Origin: Temnopleurus reevesii
Taxonomy: Eukaryota; Echinodermata; Echinoidea; Temnopleuroida; Temnopleuridae
Assembly (NCBI GenBank): GCA_036244855.1
Contig: BQKZ01000737.1
Span: 44,682 to 108,681, forward strand
DNA: 64,000 nucleotides
Reading direction: 5' to 3'
The notes under the pieces were generated by a model, which worked only from the letters and a program-made list of their open reading frames with translations, did no database searches and was not told the DNA's origin. The position numbers were made by a program, and so were the translations under genes. Of the stretch, positions 23,761-34,408 are shown piece after piece; within the stretch, counting starts at the first letter, position 1; each line of letters begins with the position of its first letter.

Positions 23761-25628
23761 CTATCCATGTCATGCAGATGAATGGAAAAATATTTTACTT
23801 AATAAGGGGACCACAACTTTGCATGAAATAAAAAGAAAAAAACATACTTTATTCTAGAGAAGTATAATATTTATGATTATATTATATCATATTGTTTTAT
23901 TATTTGTAACAATTTGAAATTTAATATAATTCAAAGATTTCAAACTTTATAACTTAGATTTAGCACAATTGAGCCGCAGTCCTGATTTGAGAAATTGATT
24001 GAGGTAATTTTCACATTTTAAGATCCTCCAAAGAATATTTTCAAAGAATAGCCAAATTCTCCCCTTCAAAATTGTTTGTACCTCTAAAACAGAGCATCTG
24101 TATCCCACACATTTTACATTGAATTAACACTCAGACATGTAGAAACGGGGAAGTCTCTTCTTCGATCACCTGCCAAGTTGTGGATCCTTTTGAAATGTTG
24201 GGTATTGTTTCGTTTGGAATTAGTTAGAAGTTGCCCTTGTCTTTGTACACCATGTGGTCAGACAATAATTCATGGACTAAAAAAAACATACATTAAGCAA
24301 GTTATTTTTTTCAAATACTAACATGAAACACTTTCATAACCCCTGCCCCAAAATAAATTGGCAGACCTGCCAATTTCAAATCATGTTCATTCATTTTTCT
24401 GTCTTCTTTTGCTCCATGCAAGTTGTAAAATTGTATAGATGCCAGGCAGGTGTATAAAATCTTTTATACTGAAAATTCACAAGAAAATTCTCCTAAATCA
24501 AGTTAATCAACAAAGATACATAGATAATTACCTGTAAAAAAATCTATGTCATTAATTTTTCCAAAGATTTGAATATTCCTTTGAATATTGGTGCATTTTG
24601 AAAGCTCATTTCCCTATTGTATTATTCTAGATAAAGAGCTTGTTGATGTACAAGCACGCATTGAATTCTGTTGCATGCTTGACATTGTACTTTTATGATT
24701 TGATAGTGAATGCTATTGTGAACCTTGTTTTTATGATTGTATAAATTGATTTGTACCACATGAGCTGATTTTTTTTGCATATTTGAGGTCCCGTGAAAAA
24801 TTTTCCACTCTGTATGATATATATTCATATGTATACAAACACTATCGGAAACGTGAAATTACAAACATGCTTATATATTGAAAACAAAAAATTGTGTATG
24901 CTAAAATATTGACTAATACAGTTTTTTGAAAGTGCATTTTCCTAAGTTTAATGGCAACTAACGATCTTTGGATCTTGGCAATGAGAGTGATTTAAAGCTA
25001 CTTTTATAGCTACTTTATATACCGTAAGCTACATGTATTTTATATAAGCTACATTATATAGTTTCTTGAATTACCTTGCTACTAACATTGATACATTCTA
25101 TACGTATTTATAATAACCCCGTATTGATGAGTGTGAAAGTATTTACTTTTACAGGGGATTTGCATAAATGCCCATCAGTTTTTGTACATTATTTAGCATT
25201 TGAGCTTTAAGATAAGATCAATATGCATGCAATTTACTCTAGTTGTCTGCAATTAGGATGCTAAGCTCATAAGATTTCCAATTATTTTAACAAGAGAATT
25301 GTAGTAGATGAAACATCTTCAGGAGGTGTGAATAATTTTTAAGAGGTAAAGATCTTTAATGAAAATTGTAGATGCATAATATATTTTGTCACAGTTGCCT
25401 CATATCTACAATGTTAAACTGGTATTTCTCTTTTTAAGTTACAATTATCTCAGCATATTCATTGCTTTTTAATTTGATATATTTTTCACACAGACAAGGT
25501 TTGTCCATTGTCTTCTGTTAATATAATCTTTGTCATTTTTCTTTCAGTTTTATTAATTAATTTATTTATCATTCTTATATTTCTAAATTTTATCATTTTA
25601 ACATTGTTGATAATTTTTTTACCCCAAG

Positions 25629-25688
25629 GTGATGCGTATGCTCAAAAGAGGAAAGAGCGGAGAGAACAGTTGCGCAAATATCTCGAAG
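25629..25688 (+). CDS. FHOD: FHOD linker exon 15, basic helix (20 codons)
   Basis: Acceptor TTTTTTTACCCCAAG, donor GAAG/GTGACA at 25689; phase 1-1. It encodes DAYAQKRKERREQLRKYLE, a strongly basic stretch likely to be helical. It differs from the disordered Ser-rich neighbours. TGCATG lies 39 nt downstream. Confidence 0.85.
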
Positions 25689-25726
25689 GTGACATATGAT
25701 TTGATATGTTGCTTGTGGAGTGCACC

Positions 25727-25732
25727 TGCATG
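25727..25732 (+). promoter_or_regulatory. TGCATG splicing element after exon 15
   Basis: Perfect TGCATG 39 nt into the intron after exon 15, just upstream of the possible alternative terminal exon at 26296. Function inferred. Confidence 0.45.
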
Positions 25733-26295
25733 ATTTGTTACAGACTCCCCTGCCCCTCCTCATCCCCTACCCCTCCTCCTTCGCATTGTTGTCAGATGTG
25801 TTGTCCCAACCACCATGCCTGTCAGTGTAGAAGTATTCGATCACTTAGTCGAATTCCATTACATCTGAATCTTCCTGGAATGCATCCATATCAATGTCCA
25901 TTTATTATTTAATCATTGATCAATATTTTAGCATGATGCCCTCACAACAAGATGTTGGTATCACGAGGGGTCCTGATAAGAATGTGTTGTATACCCAGTA
26001 TAGTCCAAAAGTTACAAATATTTCTTGAAGTTGACAACATGATAGTTGAGTGGACCTGTATGCTATTTGTATATTACACCCTGGATGCAGCAGTAATCAT
26101 TCATTTAATCTGCTGACCACCTTCCCTGTGAGCATAAGGGAGAAAGGAATTGGAGAAAGTGATCATCTTTTATTCAAACATTCACATTAGCTAGATGCAC
26201 ACAAAAGAAATATCATTCCCTCTTATTCTGTCGAGAACAAGTGTCATACCCATTTAGTTAATAAAAAGGGGAACTATTTTCCTTCGTCTTTGAAG

Positions 26296-26621
26296 CTATT
26301 GTGAAGACTGGAATGAAGCCATTTACTTTGGCCAATTCTTCAGCCCCTTCTACTCCCAGTGCTTTTTTATTTGAACCTCATGTGAGTTTTATAGTCCACC
26401 CACTAGGTGTGAATCGGGCAGAAAGCCCAGGGCCAGAACCCCACTCTCTACTTTCCAATAGGTGTATTAGAACCTGCATGTTGTCTGGTTATAATATTAA
26501 AGCAGCCAGTCCAGAACCACATTGTCTACCTACCACAGGGCCTACAGAAACCTGCATGCAATTTACACCCCAAGATTCCACAGAGATTGACCTCTTGCTT
26601 CAGAATGGACTTGTCTACTAG
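26296..26621 (+). CDS. FHOD: possible alternative terminal exon of FHOD
   Basis: Acceptor CCTTCGTCTTTGAAG. Joined to exon 15 (G + CT) it stays in frame for about 108 codons to a TAG at 26619-26621. The predicted peptide is Pro/Ser-rich and has an internal protein repeat (AESPGPEPHSLL...RTCM and AASPEPHCLP...ETCM), and it ends STEIDLLLQNG, which again resembles the LL-x-x-G linker motif. If used, it would give a short isoform without FH1/FH2. No strong AATAAA is close by; an ATTAAA occurs at about 26756. An internal donor-like GTGAGT at 26382 would end the exon in the wrong phase. Confidence 0.3.
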
Positions 26622-26977
26622 CCCACGGATCTAATGGTTTATGCATAATCTTTGCCCAGTAGACCCATTGGTACCATATCCCTTGGTTCAAAACTATTCG
26701 ATTCAAAATTATTTGCTACACTTCTCTAAGACCTAATTCAGATCTATGGCATTAATTAAACTGCTTAGACAGAAACCAGTTAAACAGAAAATAGTTTAAT
26801 AGCTAGTCTGAATGGAACAAGCGGTCATGAAATTGGTCTTAATTGAACTTCCAAACTGGTTTGGCAATCCATCTTTTGAGGCATTTTAACTATATCATTA
26901 ACCCACAAACATTGAAAGGCTACACTGCTTGAGTTTCTGATTGGCATGCATCACATAAAAAAAAAATCGTTCCTTAA

Positions 26978-27106
26978 GCCCCAGTCACATAGAAGCCCGG
27001 GAGCAACACGATCAAACACAACTCTTTGTTCAGTGCACAGTTAGCTACCTCAGAACAAAGAGTCATGTTGAATCGTGTCCAGTCGTGGCTTCAATGTGAC
27101 TGGGGC
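26978..27106. mobile_element. hairpin MITE before exon 16
   Basis: GCCCCAGTCACAT at the left and ATGTGACTGGGGC at the right, with inner complementary patches (CAACACGATCAAACA against TGTTGAATCGTGT and ACTCTTTGTTC against GAACAAAGAGT). About 130 bp, foldable over most of its length. It ends 62 nt before exon 16. Confidence 0.7.
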
Positions 27107-27168
27107 ATCATTTTGTCACCTCTGTATAACAATCGTTAAAACGCATCAAAATATTTTATCTTTTCCAG

Positions 27169-27243
27169 AGGATACACCGCTCGTTACTCCGTCATCCAGG
27201 TTAGAGAGGTCTTCATCGACAATGTCTACAGACTCCACAGAAA
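27169..27243 (+). CDS. FHOD: FHOD linker exon 16 (25 codons)
   Basis: Acceptor TTATCTTTTCCAG, donor AAA/GTAAGT at 27244; phase 1-1. It encodes DTPLVTPSSRLERSSSTMST followed by DSTE. It begins with AG, so it cannot be joined to an exon ending in T without making a TAG stop. Confidence 0.85.
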
Positions 27244-27342
27244 GTAAGTCATCGCGATTGGGATTGCTAGTCTTACGTTTACCACACATGACACGACTTT
27301 TAGTCCTACAACCTTTTTTTGGCAAATGACTGATTTTGCAAA

Positions 27343-27515
27343 TACAGTGGAAACTCCGTATAACAAGTTGCTTGGGACCATCAAATATACCTTGTTATAG
27401 CAGTTTTCTCTTTAGTTAAAAACCAATAAGTTATAAAGAGCTTGGACCAGATTTGTTTACCTCTTTATAGCAGTATTACGTTATATGAGATCTCTTTATA
27501 CTGAGTTTCCACTGT
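27343..27515. mobile_element. pogo/Tigger-like MITE, copy 1
   Basis: TA-flanked ends TACAGTGGAAACTCCGTATA and the reverse complement (ACTGAGTTTCCACTGTA). It carries GCTTGGGACCATCAAA near the left end, shared with the copy at 54444-54616. Confidence 0.75.
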
Positions 27516-28353
27516 ACTGAAACATGTAATACGTCATCTCACAGCAAAGTACTTGATACATGAAACTCATGCTGTAATACATCCAGTATCTACAAAATTG
27601 GCCACAAGGTTGTAAGACTGAAAGTTGTGTAGTGTGCGGCAACCTTCAAGGAATTTTAAGTTCAATCAATTACAGAATCTGAACGTAGCAAGTGATATAT
27701 GTAGACCCCCAAGTCACTGTGAAATCTCGATTTAATACAATTGATTTACCAGTTACATTCTATGTGATCTATGCTATTTGCCCCTCTTTATTCAGGGGCA
27801 GTTAATCAGGTTAATCAGGAATCAACTAGACAAAGATTTGTGCTAAATTGGATTGAATTGTGGCTTCTATATGACAGGAGGCTTTACCCATTGTTGTTAT
27901 AAAGACAGTATTTTGTCATGACAACAATGTTTTTTTTTATTTATAATGTTCACCATATGATTGTTAACAAGACTGTGGTGGACTTCAAGTATTAGTATCC
28001 ATATACTGTTGTATAAATTTTGTACTGTAGTATAAAATTCATGAGTTTTATGTTCTTGACGCTTTGGCTTAGCAGAATGAAAATTAAAACTTTTAAAGAT
28101 CTTAGGAAGTAATGAAGTGCATTCTAGCACCTTACTTTTTCTTCTTTTTCCTGTAGTGTGCATAAAACCTCCAAGGAATATTGTCGCTCATCAGTTGGTT
28201 GTACTTGCTAGATACATTGTGTGCAAATACTTTATGTAGCATATATGGATCATCAATGTCATCTATTCTTAGGTTTAAAAATTGAAAAAAATAATAACAA
28301 TTTAAAACAAATAATTGAGATTGAATTTCTTTATCCTCTTTTGACTTCATCAG

Positions 28354-28422
28354 GCTCAAGAACATCATCATCTAGGAGGACAGACACAACACCAAGCACG
28401 TCCATGGATGTCTCTTCTGGAA
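28354..28422 (+). CDS. FHOD: FHOD linker exon 17 (23 codons)
   Basis: Acceptor TTTGACTTCATCAG, donor GAA/GTAAGA at 28423; phase 1-1. It encodes SRTSSSRRTDTTPSTSMDVS followed by SG, a Ser/Thr-rich disordered piece with one basic SRR patch. Confidence 0.85.
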
Positions 28423-29056
28423 GTAAGATGGTCCTTCTTGAGCTCAGTATTTAGAGATAATTAGAACCCGGTCCAGAAATTTAATATTCATATATCTAGA
28501 AATAATCAGAAAATTCTGTGTTACAATTAGGAGAATTTTTAGATTGGGGGTAAACTAAAATGAAAGTTAACCCTTTGCGTGCGGGCCAATGCTCATTGGC
28601 CATGACAAGCATTTGTTACCAGTATTAGCAATTTGGAAATGATTATCTTATTTGATGATGAATTTCATTTTTTTAATTGACTACTTGTTTTTCAGTTCAT
28701 GTGCCAAAGAATGAGATGTTTTTCCCTGTCTAAGAATGTTACTTTTGTTCTTGGCGTTGCTAGATAATTTTACTCGTAAAAGTATTTAACGAATGAAAAG
28801 TCAACCTCATTTCTGATAACTTGTCTGTAGAAGCCTGTTACCACCAAAGGTTTCATAAAAAAACTTTCCTATCTCTTATTTCTTTTTTTTTTAGTTGATC
28901 TCTCTTATTGATTATTTTCCTGAAAGGAATATTTGGCTATATCTTTGAAAATGTATTGAATAATAAGTACCAGCCCTTCCCTAACAAATATAAACTATAC
29001 TAATCAGTTTTGGGTTCAATGTGGTATATTGGTCTTTTTGTATATTTTTTTTCCAG

Positions 29057-29116
29057 GTGTTTCATACAGAAGAAGAAGAAATAGAGACACAGATTCAGAA
29101 TCAGTCGCATCCACAG
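29057..29116 (+). CDS. FHOD: FHOD linker exon 18, Arg cluster (20 codons)
   Basis: Acceptor TTTTTTTTCCAG, donor CAG/GTAAAA at 29117; phase 1-1. It encodes VSYRRRRNRDTDSESVASTG. The aromatic-Arg cluster-acidic layout recurs in exons 20, 21, 22 and 24. Confidence 0.9.
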
Positions 29117-29621
29117 GTAAAACCAGTGGTCAATACTCAATGAAAGCCCCTAGTCTTTAAGAGGAGATTTAAAGCTGTCTGTCAAGTGTAGAGAAGAGAA
29201 ACACAATTTGAACATAAAATAACCTGCTTTCCTCTCAGGAAAGAGTACCAAATTTTTCCAGGGGAGAATAGATATGCAATCTATGCCGCAATTTCGTCAA
29301 AGAAAATTAGTACCATTTGTATAAGCTTTACTCTGAAATAACATATTGTGCTGGGAATGTCATTGAACTTCAAGTAATCAATAATTCAAGAAAAGGCTAC
29401 CAATTTGAATGTATCTTAATGACTTTTATTCATTGTCTTTCCAAATTATACATGGAATAGCATGATATATGACTTCGTATAAAAAGAACATTTTTGCTGT
29501 AATATAATATATGATTTATTTATTGATATCAGTAGAAAAATAAATCACAAGTATTTTTGCATCTTCAAGCTTTCCTCTTAAAATGACAATTTTCTTTTGA
29601 TCCAATCTCTCGTAATTGTAG

Positions 29622-29666
29622 ATACAACTGAAACAAAGAAAGAAGAACCTAGCCAACCAGCGATGT
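29622..29666 (+). CDS. FHOD: FHOD linker exon 19 (15 codons)
   Basis: Acceptor CTCGTAATTGTAG, donor TGT/GTAAGT at 29667; phase 1-1. It encodes TTETKKEEPSQPAM. It ends in T, so joining it directly to exon 21 through the AAG acceptor (skipping exon 20) would create TAA. Confidence 0.8.
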
Positions 29667-29710
29667 GTAAGTAGAGTTTTATTTTGTCAAAATTTATATC
29701 GTACATAGTA

Positions 29711-29817
29711 TTAAAGCCCATATTTAGTTTTGGTAAAGATTACAAATGTGAATTTTATGACATGTTTAGCATGACACATATATCTTAGTTTTTACCAAAA
29801 CTTTACTTGAGCTTTAA
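29711..29817. mobile_element. MITE family A, internally deleted copy
   Basis: 107 bp with the same ends as the 520-bp copies (TTAAAGCCC at the left, TTTACCAAAACTTTACTTGA at the right). Only about 50 nt of interior remains. A deletion derivative about 45 nt downstream of exon 19. Confidence 0.8.
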
Positions 29818-30213
29818 ACAAAGATTAATAGTAAGAAAATATGCACAGAAAAATAATAAAATCACAGAATTGAATGCAAATACTCAATTTGAAATAGAGT
29901 ACTGACTTTCTGAAGCCACATTTTAATTATTAATTTGAATATGATGTTTTAATAATCCTGTGTCAGCAGATAGAATACAATCTCGAGATACAAAATAGCT
30001 ATAAAACATGAGGTTCATGTTTCCATTGCATGATTCATATAGATCTGCCGGCCAAACCTCATAAACCAGTAATTAAAACCACATCATACAATCCAAATCA
30101 AATGCATTATTCCTTATAATGACTTTTGCTGTTTCTCATTATTATTTCAACATAAGATGATTCCAAAACATATTTTTTTTATGTATGACCTCTCACCTTT
30201 GACCCTAAACCAG

Positions 30214-30291
30214 CTTCCTATGTGCCAAGGTCGAGAAGAAGACCAGAAGTTGTGGAAGAGAAACCAAAAGAGGAAAAACCAGATGAAGACA
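30214..30291 (+). CDS. FHOD: FHOD linker exon 20, Arg cluster plus KPEE (26 codons)
   Basis: Acceptor TTTGACCCTAAACCAG, donor ACA/GTAAGT at 30292; phase 1-1. It encodes SYVPRSRRRPEVVEEKPKEE followed by KPDED. The Pro/Glu/Val/Lys composition is like PEVK-type elastic segments. Confidence 0.9.
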
Positions 30292-31306
30292 GTAAGTAGA
30301 ATATAATAGAATAATTACTACTGTCAAAGAACAAGTTTACTTAGATAATTGAATAAGAATCATTCCAATATGCATAGATGTCAACCATTCCAGAATTTGC
30401 TTGAGCTGTGTTTTCACATGAATTCTAGGCTCTTATAACAAATGACTGGTATAGAGCATGGTTATAGTTGTAATGTTTGCTCCTGCTTTTGTTCAGCTGT
30501 TGCATTATTCACGTTATACTTTTGACCTTGTGTATATTCCAGAACGGTTGGCATCTAGGTATATGCGTCTGAAATCCCATCGAATAAACACAACCCCAAA
30601 AAGTAACTACCTCTTCTTGAAATTAGCATATATTTTTAACGGAAGGATTTTCAGATAACAAATTTAGCAATAATATTAATCAATTTCTAGCCAAGAGCGG
30701 GTGTGTGAAAATTGAAATGATCGAATGAGGAATGCATAAGTGAACACAAATCACAGAGAAAATTTAACTTTTTATAAGTCACAAAGAGTAGGCAAAATTA
30801 TGAGGATATTTTGATGAACCAAAATTAATGATAAGCAGTATGATTTGTGAGCTAGCCATGGTAGAAAATCCGAAGAAAAACTTTATATATACAGTAATGA
30901 ATACAAAAATAATTTATGCTAACATGCTGCCACTGTCCAATGCCATCAAATGATTCTTATCCTGCCAAAAAAATCACCAATCTATTAAAAATATGCCAAC
31001 ATTACATTCGATTTGACAAAATTATCTATCTGATAAGGTTCATTGTTCAAAGCCACCCAATATATTGAATAATACACGACAGTGCTTTGTGATCTAATTC
31101 AATGAAGAAAATTATTCATAAACAAATAATTATAACAAGTAATTATAACAAGTAATTATAACATTAATTGAGGTATATTATGCATCTTTGCTGCAAAATT
31201 GTTATAAAAAGTAGAACCAACATATCTAAATGCTTCCTGTCTCTCCTTATCATGCATGAAAATGAAATGATAAGTATATGAAATGTTGATATCTATCATA
31301 CAGCAG

Positions 31307-31369
31307 AAGTTAGATTTAGACAACGTGTCATGTTTAGTATCGCTGAAGATGAAGAAGAGGATTGTACAG
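31307..31369 (+). CDS. FHOD: FHOD linker exon 21, NAGNAG acceptor (21 codons)
   Basis: The acceptor is a tandem CAGCAG (31301-31306). Using the first CAG adds one codon and changes the split codon from Lys to Thr-Glu. Donor CAG/GTATAA at 31370; phase 1-1. It encodes VRFRQRVMFSIAEDEEEDCT. Confidence 0.85.
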
Positions 31370-32655
31370 GTATAAAATCATATTTTCAATGATTAAAAAA
31401 AATATATCACTCTTCAACGGGCTTCCATCTGCTTCTGCTTATAAAATAAAATTATTAATTCTCTTTCCTAATGATTACCATCATTTTCTTAATCTTAATG
31501 TACTTGATTGAGTAATATTTGCTTGCTGTCCATGAATATTTTTATGCGTAAATATGTCATTTCATATCTTGATTATCATATTATCCAGTTATTATCAGTT
31601 ATTGATTATATATGCCCTGAACTATTATTGCTCAATACCCTTATTCAATTTAATCATTTGAATAACAATATTTTATTGCATGATCAACGTATCTTATATT
31701 GAAGTAATATTCCATACAATTTTAACATTACCTTCATTTAATAAATTCATCAAATAATATATTTCAATACATATTTTCAAACTTATGATTTATAATACAC
31801 TCTGGAAAAGATTGAATCATGTTTTAAGCTCAAAACAATTCATGATCATGCAAATGATAAAAGTTTTCGTTGTCATGTAGCATTTGTGATGGGAAAGATA
31901 CATATCTACATCAACTTATCATAAATCCTCTGTGATATTTTGATATTTATTTTTCATATGATGTTACCTGTTTGGGATAATATAGGTTTAACTCTGTGAA
32001 TGATGTGTGAGCATGCTGTCTCCTATGCCTGTTGTGTTTTTATACATACATTTGAAACAACCGGAGTATTTATTGGATTCAGGAGTTGTGGTATTCATTG
32101 AAACTTTAGGAAATTGTTTCTGTATGCATCACATTAATAGGGAATTCATATCAATTTTCTTGCCAATATGTGGTTACCAAGACATTATTATAGTAAATTA
32201 TGCAGGAAAAAGCCACACTGATTTTCTACTCATTTAATTAATGAAGTATTGATCATTGAAAAGATTGAATTAATTCATTAGCTACTGGAACCAGATGCCC
32301 CTTGTAGAAAGTCTATGGACATATAAAAACTCAGTAGTCAATGGGTTAAATGAATCTGCATCATAGAAAGGTTTCAATGATGCGAGTTTATTATTTTCTC
32401 CAGTAGAGAAAAAAAAATTCAAAAAAAAACCTAATAATTATAATTTTTGTAATGGTTAATGATTTATCATCTGAGATTACTGACCTGTATAATGGTTTAT
32501 ATTCTCTCTATATATATCTCTCTCTTATAATAGATGAACTATTTAGAAAGAAGACAATTTTTTATTTTGTTGAAATTTGTAATGGTTACTGATTCATCAT
32601 CTGAAGGTATATATAGTTCTAAATATGGTTTTACCACCTTTTGAAACCATGAAAG

Positions 32656-32745
32656 ACTCGACCACAAGCATGCCGTATCGAAGCAGACGACGAAGACTGC
32701 TTGATGAAGCAACTGCTAATACTACTTCTTCTACCAATCAGGAAT
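32656..32745 (+). CDS. FHOD: FHOD linker exon 22, Arg cluster (30 codons)
   Basis: Acceptor CCATGAAAG with a modest upstream pyrimidine stretch; donor AAT/GTGAGT at 32746; phase 1-1. It encodes STTSMPYRSRRRRLLDEATA followed by NTTSSTNQE. The MPYRSRRRR cluster resembles exons 18 and 20. It ends in T. Confidence 0.8.
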
Positions 32746-32779
32746 GTGAGTTTGTTTGTGCTTGATCCCAAAAGCATCA

Positions 32780-32960
32780 TCTGTGTGTGACCTTTGCTTG
32801 ACCCTTATTTGACCTTTCCATGACCCTTCCATGACACTTCTATGACCTTTCCATGATCCCGTTCACTTGCATGACCCCTACTGTACCTTTCCATTACCCC
32901 TGTTCAACTTTTACATGACTCTTGTTTGACCTTTGCATGACCATTGCTCGAGCTTTGCAT
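32780..32960 (+). repeat. imperfect TGACC(C/T)TTNCA simple repeat
   Basis: About a dozen degenerate units of the type TTTGCATGACC, TTCCATGACC and CTTTCCATGA just downstream of exon 22. Non-coding. Confidence 0.6.
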
Positions 32961-33076
32961 GAGGGTTACTTGGTATAGCATGAGTTCTGAATGGTACCAT
33001 CAGGTCTGCCAGAATTTCATAGAGAATAAAGAAAATGAAAAAAAATCAGAATTTCAGAAAGAATGATATTTGCCCA

Positions 33077-33903
33077 TATCCTACTGCTATCACAATGGTA
33101 CTAGGCCATATCCCACTGCTGCCACCATACCATTGGTTCATATCACACTGCTGCCACCATACCATTGGTTCATATCCAACTACTATCACCATACCAATGG
33201 TTCATATCCCACTCTGCTGCCACCATACCATTGGTTCATATCCCACTGCTGCCACCATCTCATTGGTTCATATCCCACTGCTGCCACCGTACCATTGGTT
33301 CATATCCCACTGCTGCCACCATACCATTGGTTCATATCCAACTACTATCACCATACCATTGGTTCATATCCCACTCTGCTGCCACCATACCATTGGTCCA
33401 TATCCCACTGCTGCCACCGTACCATTGGTTCATATCCCACTGCTGCCACCATACCATTGGTTCATATCCCACTGCTGCCACCATACCATTGGTCCATATC
33501 CCACTGCTGCCACCATACCACTGATTCATATCCCACTGCTGTCACCATACCATTGGTCCATATCCCACTGCTGTCACCATACCATTGGTTCATATCACAC
33601 TGTTGCTACCATACCATTGGTTCATATCACACTACTGCCACCATACCATTGGTTCATATCCCACTGCTGCCACCATACCACTGATTCATATCCCACTGCT
33701 GTCACCATACCATTGGTTCATATCACACTGTTGCCACCATACCATTGGTTCATATCCCACTGCTGTCAACATACCATTGGTTCATATCACACTGTTGCCA
33801 CCATACCATTGGTTCATATCACACTGCTGTCACCATACCATTGGTTCATATCCCACTGCTGTCACCATACCATTGGTTCATATCCCACTGCTTTCGACAT
33901 GAT
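33077..33903 (+). repeat. 32-bp minisatellite, about 26 units
   Basis: The unit is ATACCATTGGTTCATATCCC followed by ACTGCTGCCACC (32 bp); variants carry TATCACACT, GTTGCC, GTCACC, or a 2-bp insertion (CCACTCTGCTG). Because 32 is not a multiple of 3, all three + frames stay open and produce spurious long ORFs. It lies in the intron between exons 22 and 23. Confidence 0.95.
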
Positions 33904-34300
33904 ATTGGTCTTTGTCCTAACGCTTCTGACCGGCCATTGAAATAATTCATGGCCTGTATGATTACCTTTTGATTTCTGTATGACCACTTCAATCCTGCTC
34001 TGACTTTCCCACTTGGCTTTGATTGCTGAATAAAAAAAAGTGTGAGCATGCATAGTCTTCCATTTTCCCAATATAAAATGTTATAAATCATTAATATTTT
34101 AAACCTAAAAACTATGACCTCTAAATGATTTAATTTACTAAAACATTTGACAGTTGCATGTGAATTAGGATGCAAGAAATTTAATAATGAAAACTTAACC
34201 TTTTATCTGCCCGCTTACCCATTTTATGGAACTAGAAGAGGCATGTTTGGTCATGTTAAAATTTGGATAGATCAATAAAACTTCTCCCTCCATTTCGCAG

Positions 34301-34408
34301 CGAGCACCAAATCATCAGAGAAAAGTTCAAGAGATAGAACAACATCAGAGTCTTCAGACAAAACAGCCGATAAGACTGCTGGAGACAAGGGGTTAAAGAA
34401 ACCAGACT
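34301..34408 (+). CDS. FHOD: FHOD linker exon 23 (36 codons)
   Basis: Acceptor CCCTCCATTTCGCAG, donor ACT/GTGAGT at 34409; phase 1-1. It encodes STKSSEKSSRDRTTSESSDK, then TADKTAGDKGLKKPD. Ser/Lys/Asp-rich and disordered. GGCATG occurs twice within 30 nt downstream and TGCATG at about 34481. Confidence 0.85.

Noticed and set aside
33035..33940. 301-codon open frame with HIPLLPPYHWF-type repeats
   Set aside because: Translation of the 32-bp minisatellite; all three frames are open, as expected of a repeat without stops.
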